Assembly: GCA_001661515.1 (NCBI GenBank)
Contig: LUVW01000012.1
Coordinates: forward strand, 218,523-282,522
Length of the DNA stretch: 64,000 nucleotides
Source: Capniomyces stellatus
Lineage: Eukaryota > Kickxellomycota > Harpellomycetes > Harpellales > Legeriomycetaceae
Direction: 5' to 3'
This document shows positions 35,601 through 45,973 of the stretch, piece after piece (within the stretch, counting starts at the first letter, position 1; each line of letters opens with the position of its first letter). Position numbers and translations under genes: made by a program. Below the pieces are notes generated by a model. It saw only the letters and a program-made list of their open reading frames with translations. It was not told the DNA's origin and made no database searches.

Positions 35601-35997
35601 ATCTCAAACTCCACTGGAAGACCATGGCAATCCCATCCAAACCTCCTCTCAACATGATGTCCCGTATTTGACGCATACCTTGTCACCACATCCTTGATAG
35701 TTCCCGCCAACAAATGTCCATAATGTGGAAGCCCCGTTGCAAAAGGTGGCCCATCATAAAACGTATATGGCTTGCGCCCCTCTGTTAATTTCACTGATGT
35801 CCTAAACGCATCTATTTCTTTCCAGAATGCCAACACTTTCTCCTCCTCCTTTGGGAACGAGAATTGCTCCGTCTCTATTTTTTATTTCCATTTATTAATT
35901 AGCTGATGGTTCTTATTTCTTTTTTTCTTTTACTCTTTATATCACAATGATCCTGCCTTTTTTTTATCTTTTTTTACTTGCCTTGTGTTTCGGTCAT
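32645..35997 (-). CDS. ILS1: Cytosolic isoleucyl-tRNA synthetase
   Basis: This class I synthetase charges tRNA-Ile in the cytoplasm. The main exon is 32645-35874; a 16-nt first coding exon at 35982-35997 (MTETQ) is joined across a 107-nt GC-AG intron, giving 1,081 residues. The upstream exon is needed because the frame has a stop just before ETEQFSFPKEEEKVLAFW, a sequence that closely matches the start of yeast Ils1. The HIGH signature is HYGH within PPFATGLPHYGHLLAGT, and KMSKRLKNYP is the KMSKS loop. WTTTPWTLPSNMA marks the editing CP1 domain. The eukaryotic-type anticodon domain and C-terminal extension are complete. Codon use is strongly biased (many AAG, GTC, CTC), typical of a highly expressed gene, unlike its AT-rich neighbours. 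Confidence 0.98.
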
Positions 35998-38360
35998 TTA
36001 TTTTAAATCCAATCCTTTTATTACTTTCAGTTGTATATTTCGCCCAATTGGCTTTTTCAGTCTACCTTCTTTTCAAGTCTTGTACAGCTTTTCAGAATAA
36101 AACTTTTAAAGATTTTTAAACCTTCAACTACCAAGTGTAACTTTGATTCTCTTTGCTTTTTACCTTAAATCAAAACTTTTGCTACTTTTTCTACTATCTT
36201 TTTTTTCTTTTTTGTTTCCTCAGCTAATTTAATCTAGAATTTCACTATTTATTTATTTACTTGTTTTATTAAAAAATTTTATTGATTTTTTTTTTCTTTT
36301 CTAGTTTCAAATCTTAAAAGTTCCACTGCTCTTATTTCTGTCCTATGTTATCAATCTTTGTACACTTTAATTCCTTACTTTCCAAACTCCAGCTTTCCAT
36401 TTTCAAATCGCTTTGATTTGCATTACCTTTTTATACTATTTTTACCACATTCTTTTTTTTTTCTCTTTTTCTTTTTTCTTTTTTTTACTTGCTATTGTTT
36501 TTTCCGCTACCTTTTTAAATTGTAATGTTCTCAAAAAGTCGTGCCAAATTTGTTATTTTTATTTGTTTTTATTGAAATTCATAGTTGTTATTTTTAGTTC
36601 AATAAAACATTATTTGGTTTCTAATCTGACTGTTAACAAGTCACTTATTTTTTTTCTGAATTTTGATTTCTTATTTGTCAATGCTGAACTTTGACATCAA
36701 AAAGCAAAAGGTTTTATAACAGGATTTTCACTGCATTTATGCCTTCTCTTTCACTTTGTCAACACCATCGCGCTATTGGTCCATAAACATTTTTCAATAA
36801 CTTCAGCCAAACACATATTTTCTTTTTCTTTTTTCAATCCCCTTTTGCTTCCAATTGTTTTTTATTTCCGTTGCAATGCCTTTTTGATGCCTTACTAGAG
36901 GCTTCGCTTGTCTGTTAGCTGCACCACTGCCTCAATCTATTTATATAATCATTCTGATTGTGTCCATTACTGCCTCCCCCTCACACCTGTACATTTCTTG
37001 TTTTTATTTTTAGTTGGTTTTAGTCACCAACATGTAACAGTTTGTCAGGTCTTTGATTTAAAACATGTTACCAATTTCAACATTTCCTTTTCAACAATGA
37101 AATATTGTATTCACAGCATTTCTTGCTCAGTAAAATATCTCTTTGCTACAGTAATTATCTATTTTACTCTTTTTTTTCTTTTCGGATCTGCCTTTGCGTA
37201 GCTGAAATTTGCTATTCTAACTGACAACACAAACAAGCGAGTCATTATACAACATTGCTGATGTGATATCCGTCGCTTTAGTACACAATACAACTACGAC
37301 ATTTTTTTTTATTCCTAATTTTCCCTACATGCCCGGTTTATATTTGCAGCTACCAAGCTCTTGATCTCGCCCCCCCTTTTGTCTATTATTGCTTTTTTTG
37401 GTCTAATTGACTTTGTTTGTCACATTATTGAGCTTTATTAAATCTTTATATTTTCATTTCTTTAATTTAAAAAATATATATTAATCCATACTCCATGTTG
37501 CCTTTGGCCACTTTCTTTCCTCAATCAACCCAAAATGTTTCAACCCCATCTTTTGGGCGTTTTCTTACTTTTATTTATCGACTTTGAGCTTGTTCAACAA
37601 AATACTACTTTCATACATTCCTTTGGTTGACTATTCACAACCCTCATCTTTCTTGTTTGCTTGTTTGTTTGTTTTACTAACTCGATCCCACTTTTGAAAT
37701 TAGCTATCCCAGTATCATTTGTTCATTACTAATATTTAATATTACCACCCAATCCACTTTTCTATTACATAGTTGAGTTTTTTCCAAGCTCCGCTTCCCC
37801 TCTGACCTACCTACCAGTAAATTGAGTCAGACGCAAATAAACCGCGACCATCAATCGATAGAGGCACATTGGCAACCCATTGGTGCATGCATTGATGTAC
37901 TACCAATCTACTACGATACTGTCTTTGTTTGATTTTGCTCTCTATCAATACCAAAATAGGTTAATTGGTATACCTCTAGCAAACCAGGTTTGCGTATTAA
38001 CAATCAATCAGTTGGTGGTTAATTTTCAAATTAATTTGGAAATTGTTTAAATCAACTAATAAGTTCGTTTTTATCATTATTGCAAGCTAAATTCCTTTTT
38101 TTGATTGCAACTATTTTCGATCTTGATTATCTGCCCAATCTCCCAGATTTATAATTCTAGCTATTTCGAGCAATTATATTTCTCAAATCCAACCGATATT
38201 CACAATTAGGAACAGGCCTCTGCTATTCGACCAACCCAGCTTCAAGTCTGGATACCAATATGCCATCCAGCACTCCTTCCACCTCATCATTAACACCGCC
38301 ATGTTATCTTACTTGTGAGTTACTTTTCCCAAGGTAAATCATCTGTTCCCCTGGCTTTAG

Positions 38361-38470
38361 TATATTAACGACTCCTCTAGTATATTAACGTTTGCACTAG
38401 TAAATTAACTTTCTCACTAGTATATTGACGTTTCCACTAGTAAATTAACTTTTCCACTAGTATATTAATG
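38361..38470 (+). repeat. 20-bp tandem array, 5.5 copies
   Basis: The units alternate between TATATTAACG- and TAAATTAACT-type starts and each ends in CACTAG or CTCTAG. The period is exactly 20 bp. Copies differ by a few bases. Confidence 0.92.
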
Positions 38471-39243
38471 CTGCTTCTTGTAGCTTTATTTATAGCAAAG
38501 GATTTCTACCAAAATTATTTGATTGTGCTCAACTAAAAGACATGACCTATTTCAATAAAAAAAAATAAAAGACATGACCAATAACATATCAAGTTTCAGA
38601 GTGTACAGATTTAAATACCAACTAACGTGAATCTTGCTCAAGATATTTGCTCCTGAGGGGCTATGTACAATTGTTTTTATTGATCCAGATTTGAAATGAT
38701 ATTGAAGATTGATATTGTGCAATACCCAGATTCCAACAGTTGATCATATTGTGCTATCGATTTTCTAAGCTCCAGTGTAAAATCGTTAAACATTGTTTGG
38801 CCTCTCCAAAGCTGGCAACTGCATCCAGGTATATAGACCTGTTTTTATCTTCTCTGTTCCTGGATAGGCTGTTTTTCCTCTATTAGTCTGCACAATCAAA
38901 CTCCCCCCACCCTCCCAAAGCCAAGTTTTCAAGAGCGCTAGCTCATGTCGTTGGTTTGAGTATAGCTGTACTTTCACATACTGTTTGCCCCTGTTTTGTT
39001 TACTTTAACCCATTTACCATCTTTTATTTTTATCAAGCACGTCAAGTGGTGGTTTATGTTGGTGAATTTTGACCAAAGTCTCAACGAAATTAGATGTTCT
39101 ATCAACAACTAAATGCGAAACTGACTTTAAATACCCAATCAATGGTAGATTCACAGTGAATTTACATCTCCTTTTAAATGTAAATCCTGATCACAAAGCA
39201 GTCGATTATATTTTCTCGTTTGGCTTAAACAGTACTTGGGCCT

Positions 39244-39268
39244 TGTTTTGGTTAAAGTAACCAAAACA
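39244..39268. repeat. Perfect inverted repeat, 11-bp stem, 3-nt loop
   Basis: TGTTTTGGTTA is followed by AAG and then its exact reverse complement TAACCAAAACA. It is long enough to form a stable hairpin in RNA. Confidence 0.85.
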
Positions 39269-40440
39269 GGACTAGTCAAAACTAAATATTATTAACCAAC
39301 ATATTCCTCACAATAAAAAAAAAGCTAAATGGTAAATAATGAAAAAAAAGAAAATATACCAAATAATAAAATTCATATCATACGTTATTATTTTACACCA
39401 CCCCCCCCCCCCAATCACGTACTGTAGGTGTTGTAATTCTACGATATTACCAAAATAAACTACTTGGTGTTGCTTACAACTCGACTACCTCTTTTTTTTC
39501 AAATCTGGAAACCCCAGAATATCCGCTAAATGTATGTGAGTTAAATTTATGCGTTTACCTCCTAGTAAATAACAAAATAACGCAGCCACATCAAGGCAAT
39601 GTATTTAACACTAACTTACAAAATAAAATTTTATTGAGCCTGAGGTAGTGGGAGGCTACTGAATTCACTAGTACAAGCGCCGCTGTTTTGAGTTGACTCT
39701 AAATCCTACTACTGTTTACTTTTATGCTAAAGAGTACGACCTTTATGCTCAATTCAAAAATATGCTCTACAAAGTGCAAAAATCTAATGGTACCATAAAT
39801 AGTGTGATTTGCAATCTACCAGCTTAATCCGCTATTACACACAAACTTGTATAACTAGCTTAACAAGGGGAGAACACCCTTTGTCGTACTTTGATTTTAG
39901 GCGGGCGATTATATAAATTCCGGCGATAAACAACAAAGGCAAATGACGTGGGCATTCGATTTAATATTGGATTTTGGATTGCCCTGATTTTTGCTGCTGC
40001 TTTACAATGTTTTGTCAAATAAGTGCGCAGAACCTCGGTATTCTAAAGTTTTATGCTTGCTGACATGGGAAGCAGAGCTGAAATAGCAGAAACAACATAA
40101 ATAAGCATATCAACACAAAGTAAATGGATTGCGATTATCGTAATTGCAACAATTTCAACGTTAGGAACAAAAGCTACCGACTCACAATTTAAGAATCTAC
40201 ACATCACACAACTGATGTTAGCGTTATTAATAGAAATAGAAATAAAATAGACTCCATATTTTGTGCTTAACTAGAGGCATTATTATACTAAAACAAATTC
40301 TATTTTTTTAGTACTGCAGTTTAAAAAGATTGATTTTCTCGTAGGATCTCCTGCCACCTCTCGATTTCCAAAGTAGATTTACATTTACTTGTAACTATTG
40401 TTTTCATGATAAAAAAGTGTCGAGATTGCCAACTTTTTAA

Positions 40441-40489
40441 CTTTTACCTTTTACCTTTTACCTTTTACCTTTTACCTTTTACCTTTTAC
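40441..40489 (+). repeat. (CTTTTAC)7 tandem repeat
   Basis: Seven perfect copies of a 7-bp unit. It does not resemble known fungal telomere units. Confidence 0.95.
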
Positions 40490-42448
40490 TATATAGTATC
40501 TATCACAAAGTCTGCATTCCTTTTTGGTAGTTTTTTTTGGGACAAAAGGTGCAACTTTTATCGATGTAAAACCCGATTTTGGCTTTGGTTTATTGTAAGA
40601 AACCGATGTTAATTTTTGCACACATATTAAGCTGAATTATTCATATTTGCACTAATTTAATTTTATCCTTAAAGTAATAACCATCATCGGTATACCTAAA
40701 GCAAGGTGTGATATGGACACTGTACTAAGTTTGGACTGGTTATCAACCTGTTTTAAATAAACATACATTTAACAATCCAACATACGCTGTTTGCTACAAA
40801 TTTCTGTCACAACTACCTTCCAGTAAAATGCACCTTAGAAATCTTGTGCTAATCAGTACCCCCTGATGTATCCATTACTGTCTCAGGAATCGTCTAGCCT
40901 TTATAGAAATATAATCGCCATTCTCAACTCTATATTCGAAAACCATTTATTTTAATAACTCCGCGCTATAAAATATGTATATATTTTGTACTCTGATGAT
41001 GGTTTATCAAAATATACCAATGATGGTCAAAACTAAATTGTTAACAGCTAATTAGGGCAATTACTTCCGAAAACAATTATAATACACACAATCAACATGA
41101 CTGATTGGCACTGCCTTTTAATTTTTAAAGTAAAAAGTGAAAATACACATGGCCGTATTAGTTGTGAGCATACTAGCTGAGCACCTAGCTTACTTGAAAC
41201 TAATATTTTTAGCCGAACCATTACTAGAATACTAGAACTGTTATTGTATACTTTTCTAGCGGGTCTACTATTGTATTTTTTTTTCTTCCAGATCTGACCA
41301 AAAGTAATTGTAAGAAAGCTGTGTTACAATAGTTACTCGGATTTTCTGGATCTGCTATTGTTGGCTTGAATACTGAAAAAAAAAAATTAGCCCATCACAC
41401 CAGCGTCTATTTCTTGCTTTTGAAAAACCAAGGCAAAGGTAGTTTAATTTTAGTAACCAGGTACTAATTTTTTTTTTTGGATAGTGTATGCGTCAAGGTG
41501 GGGAGGTAATTGAAAAAGGGTGTCAGTTTTTGTAATAGTCCGGCAAAGGTTTTTACACGATTTTGGTGGAAATAGTAAAAACGTATAAATCTGACTTCAC
41601 AATGATTTGGTTATACAAACCATTGTGCAGACAGGCGATGGTATCCGCAATAGTCTAGATGGGACTATATTCATGAATTTACAGCTTAAAAAACCCCTCC
41701 ACTATCATACCATTTAATTTGACATCGATTATGTTTACTGGAATAGGGTTTTATGTTCGTTTAAAGTAATATTAAACAGTCTTGTGTGAAAAATTAAAGC
41801 ACGTACATGAATAATATGTTACAAAGCATCGCTCATTAAACCACTGGAAGTATATAAGGAAGGTGTCATTTTGGTACAAAATTAAAAGTATTGATTGATT
41901 CTGTTGTTAATAAAAGCTGGACGTCAATAATTTTTTTTCATTAAAAAACAGGATTGGTCGGATTGGCTTTGGCGAAAACAATTCGAATAGAGCTGTATTT
42001 GGTAGTAAAGTTGTAGATTCATATACCATGATGGAATAAGAACACACACATGTAAGCAAAAAAGTGACGTTTACTGTTGATTCCAACTTGATTTCAATGT
42101 TGTTTGATGGTGGTAACAACAAATCGCGGCCAATTTTACTAGGTCAAGTGTAACGTAATGATTTATTAAATCTGTTAGTCAAAAAATCGGCTGTCAATTA
42201 TCAAAAAATGATTAATTACTTACTAATATATGGCTAGAACTTTGGCTTTGGCCAGGCCCAAAGCGTTTGTACCCATAATTGTCAAATTTCAATTTTAAAA
42301 ACATAGTAAAGACACAACAAATCAACAACCAAAAAAGAAAATAGCACTAGCAACCCAAAATAAATTAAGGCCGCAACATTTCAACAATAAAAAGACCATT
42401 AACTCTGCAACAAGCTTACAAAAACAATGACAACAATATACAATAATT

Positions 42449-42921
42449 ATGGATGACATCAGCAATAACGTGGTTACTTTATGGCTGTTATTACTGCTCG
42501 GTAAATGTTTATTTTACAATAGCGTAACAAAGGGTAAATCAAGTATTGGAATTGGTATTAGTATTGGTGTCGGTATTGGAATCAATGTTAGAGTTGGCGT
42601 TGGTTAGTACTGGCAGTTTGATGTTATTTGTGCGATATGCTACAAACAATGCAACTCTTACCCCAAGATTGGCCTGTGGGTTTTATGTCAACATATATTG
42701 TCTTGCTGGAGTTTAAGGTTTGCTCGCGGTGAGCTGCCAATATATCCATAAATCATAGTGTATACAAACACAATGAGATCAACAAAGAGTATATAGTGCT
42801 ATTGTTGGTTTTGGCTTTGTATGATCTTTTGGTGCTGAGTGGGCGTTTCTCTTACAACTCTTTATAGATTAAGGGAACTATTGTCTTTGAGGAGGATCTT
42901 TAAACGGCAAAGACATGGGGT
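42449..42921 (+). CDS. Candidate small spliced membrane protein, weak model
   Basis: A possible multi-exon micro-gene in the gene-poor region. Exon 1 (42449-42500, MDDISNNVVTLWLLLLL) ends at G|GTAAAT. It joins in phase over a 167-nt intron to DWPVGFMSTYIVLLEFK (from 42668). A further hydrophobic exon follows (INKEYIVLLLVLAL, about 42777-42818). The end may be YDLLVLSGRFSYNSL, or, after a 49-nt GTATGA-TAG intron, LRELLSLRRIFKRQ. Hydrophobic segments suggest two or three membrane spans. The later introns in this model are shorter than those elsewhere in the window, so the 3' part is uncertain. I do not recognise a family. Confidence 0.28.
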
Positions 42922-44734
42922 TGAAATAGGGTAGCGCCAATGAAACGCAAAACTCAAGTTAAAATTTTAGATCTGGGCTGGTAAGTATAACAAACCAGTA
43001 TGATTTCTGAATATAAAAGCGATTCTGGGCTATTGTTGAAAATTACACTTGACCGCTTTTTTTTCTTTGTGAAAAAACACATTACAAACAAAATTGGACC
43101 CCAGAAATTTGTTTTTATAAAACGAAACAGACAATGCAAAAGCCTCATCACTTTGACACTGAAAAAGAAGAGTTGATTAGTATTGAGGAACACTGAAGTA
43201 ACAAAATAGATGGACTTGATTTCCTACTTTGACTTGGTAATATCCCATGGTTATTATTGGAGTAATTATCAACTCGCTTATTGGATTATTCTTTGATTTC
43301 TGGGCTTAAAGAAATAAAACATCCCAGAAATCATGAAGATTGCTATTCATTCTTTCTGTAAACCAACAGAAATCGCATGTAGATTACATGCAGCTAAATC
43401 AATTAATTTATCACTGCATCAACTTGTGAAAACATTGGACAGAAATAAACGCCGTTTAATCATTTTAATTAAAAAAGGGTGATAAACTTGTGAATTTCGC
43501 TGAACAAAATAAAATCCAAAGCGAGACGTTTACTTGTTACGGTAAAATCATTAAAAGAGACATGCCAAAGATGCTTTTGTGTATATATGAAAAAGGAAGG
43601 GGAGGGGGAGTGACGGAAAGAAAGAGACGAAGGGAAATAAAAAGGAAGGGAGGTAGTGGAAATAGACGAAAAGTTCGACTAGTTGGTAAAATAGAATGCA
43701 CCGTTATAATACGAGCATAATTGCTACATTTTGCTCGACAGATATTTGGTGAAATCATGAGCTGTAGCCTTGTAACACACAAAATCAAGAGTGCCAATTT
43801 AGATAGAGAAACGAACAAATATTGATTGCAGTAAAAGGCGAGAGATAGAAATAAATAATATGAATACAAAAGATTATATTAGGGGATTTTGTAATTTTAA
43901 ATATGGAGTGTTTTCAAACAATTAGTTGCAAGTGTTAATTTCCGAAATCCATTGTAAGCAAGGTTCATCAATCAACCAACGCTATATGATTATGAATGGA
44001 AATTCACTAAAATAAAATAAAAGACTGATTAGCAACTTGTAGTAATGCTTGAAGATATTTCGAGTTGTGCATGCTGGTTAAAGAGCACTCCTAGTTAGGG
44101 CAATTATTGCAATAGGTAAATTGGCGGAAATTTTGTTTAGAAATTTTAAAAATAATTTTGATCGGCTTCAGCTAATTTCGTTTGAATTAAATCTAGTCAT
44201 TTTTGGAAACTAGTTAATTTATTTCGTCATTTCCTCTTTTAAAAAACCTACATTATATATTGCATTGTGTTGTTTGTATCTAGTTAAGGCTCCTGTCTGC
44301 CTGCAAAGAGGGAAAAGATATATTAAAGCACAATTAATTTAGAGATTTTAATTATGTGCCACAGTTTCGCAGTTTGTTATAAAGCCAACATACCAAGTCT
44401 TCAATGAATAAAAAAAAGTATTAACCACTTAAATAAAATTTTCACTTGCTGTTTTTTACTCCAAGATATTCCTAAAACACACACTAGATTTAAGAATAGG
44501 GTTATATAATAATAATTGCAACAGGAAATAAAATCCTCAACCGCAACAACAACGGTAACAGCGTAGATATACTCACACACACTCTCACATACACATATAA
44601 CCATTGTAGCACATACTTGCTTGGCGGGAGCACATCTTCAGTACACGCCTAATATTGCTATAGAGAGACTTGAATATAGGAAATACTAACAAAAAAACAA
44701 CAAAAAACAACAAAGCACAATAATCAACTAAAGG

Positions 44735-45973
44735 ATGAGCTCGACAAATAGTACCAAACCAGCAAAGAAAAATGGAAAGATGCTGGGATACTCAATCGAC
44801 CATGGGAACCTCCAATTCGTGAAGCTCATTGGTGTTGGGACATACGGAGAAGTTTACAGAATCATTGATAAAAAGAACTTTAAAGAATACGCCGTAAAGG
44901 TGTTGCCTAGAAAAAAAAGCAGAGCTACCAACGAGAGAGAGGAAACACCTTTTATCGACGCAAGGCTGCTGAGCCATGAAATATCGCTATACACCAGAAT
45001 TCCAACACACCCAAATATAATCAAGCTGGAAAGGATTTTGCACACCAACGACCAATTGTTTATTGTAATGGAAAACTGTTCAGGAGGAGACTTGTATGAG
45101 AACATATCAAACAACCCATACTTCCATTTACCAGGAAACGACTCGCTAATCAGAAGGCTGTTTCTACAACTGATCAGCGCAGTCAACCACTGCCACAAGC
45201 ACGGGGTCTACCATCGGGACTTGAAGCCAGAAAACATCCTAGTGACCCAAGACGGACTCAACGTAAAGATAATTGACTTTGGCTTGTCAACAGATCGACC
45301 ACTAAGCAACGAGCTGGGGTGTGGATCAGCATACTACATGAGCCCCGAATGCCAAGGCGGTGTTAACGGAGACCTGAAATACTACGCAACTGGACCAAAT
45401 GATGTCTGGGCTCTTGGCGTCATTCTAATAAATCTGGCTACTGGCAGAAACCCGTGGAACAGAGCACACAAATCCGACCCCCTATTCTACCGCTACTTAA
45501 AAAACAACGCATTCCTATGCCAGGCAATCAACGCCACTCCCAACTTTGCAAACATAATCTGTAGCGCTTTAAATGTCGAGCCATCGCAAAGATGCACTTT
45601 AGACGAATTGCGTGAAATGGTTGAAAACTGCAAAGTATTTGTTGATACCACCAACAAGGCCCAGCCAGCTGCTCAAAAAGAACCAGTGCAGCAAATCGCC
45701 AAAGAATCCCAGCTCAACGAAAGCCTATCGCCATCAAGTAATACCCAAGCGTTCTCTGACCAAACTTGCAGATCAAGCGCCAGCTTCACTTTTGAAAAAA
45801 ACGCCGCTGCTCCTTCCAAAGATCTATTTTACGAAAAGGGCATCTCTGATACACTAAAAGTAAACACCAAAAACGTAAACAAAATCCAAAAAGACTGCAA
45901 ACTAAACGAGTTTGACTCTGAAAACTTTACAAACATGCACAATACATACCAAACAAAAACTTTTATGAGCTAG
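44735..45973 (+). CDS. ran1: Ran1/Pat1-type (Sks1/Vhs1) serine/threonine kinase
   Basis: This intronless 412-residue kinase has its catalytic domain at about 27-310. The P-loop is GVGTYGEVY, the catalytic lysine sits in EYAVKVLP, the glutamate in the LLSHEISLY helix, the catalytic loop is HRDLKPEN, the Mg-binding motif DFGLS, and the C-lobe has SAYYMSPEC and NDVWALGVILINLATGRNPW. The CGSAYYMSPEC-type activation segment and LATGRNPW are typical of the fungal Ran1/Sks1/Vhs1/Ksp1 group. These control entry into meiosis or nutrient responses (S. pombe Ran1/Pat1 inhibits Mei2). The tail of about 100 residues is Ser/Gln/Asn-rich. The gene-poor stretch upstream could be an extended regulatory region. 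Subgroup assignment, and therefore function, is by similarity only. Confidence 0.9.
   Translation: MSSTNSTKPAKKNGKMLGYSIDHGNLQFVKLIGVGTYGEVYRIIDKKNFKEYAVKVLPRKKSRATNEREETPFIDARLLSHEISLYTRIPTHPNIIKLERILHTNDQLFIVMENCSGGDLYENISNNPYFHLPGNDSLIRRLFLQLISAVNHCHKHGVYHRDLKPENILVTQDGLNVKIIDFGLSTDRPLSNELGCGSAYYMSPECQGGVNGDLKYYATGPNDVWALGVILINLATGRNPWNRAHKSDPLFYRYLKNNAFLCQAINATPNFANIICSALNVEPSQRCTLDELREMVENCKVFVDTTNKAQPAAQKEPVQQIAKESQLNESLSPSSNTQAFSDQTCRSSASFTFEKNAAAPSKDLFYEKGISDTLKVNTKNVNKIQKDCKLNEFDSENFTNMHNTYQTKTFMS

Larger units (their letters stand above)
35998..44734. other. 8.7-kb gene-poor region
   Basis: This is by far the longest stretch without a recognisable gene in the window. The first 1.8 kb is strongly T-rich on the plus strand, and the rest is AT-rich. 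It holds a 20-bp tandem array, a 7-bp array, a perfect 11-bp-stem hairpin, a C10 run near 39403, and one candidate small spliced gene near 42.45 kb. Open frames such as 38786-38977 (-) and 39069-39260 (+) start without ATG and match nothing I know. It may be an extended promoter, a locus for long non-coding RNA, or contain fast-evolving small spliced genes. Confidence 0.6.

Noticed and set aside
36413..37201. T-rich frames of 93 and 97 codons
   Set aside because: They are Phe/Leu/Ser strings from poly-T-rich DNA without domain features.
38786..38977. 63-codon minus-strand frame (KVQLYSNQRHELALLKTW...)
   Set aside because: It looks protein-like but starts without ATG, has no obvious splice partner and matches nothing I know; not enough support to call.
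39069..39260. 63-codon plus-strand frame ending at the hairpin
   Set aside because: It starts with TTG and has no recognisable family; kept only as context for the hairpin.
40441..40489. (CTTTTAC)n as an internal telomere-like repeat
   Set aside because: The unit does not match TTAGGG-type or known variant fungal telomere units and is only 49 bp.
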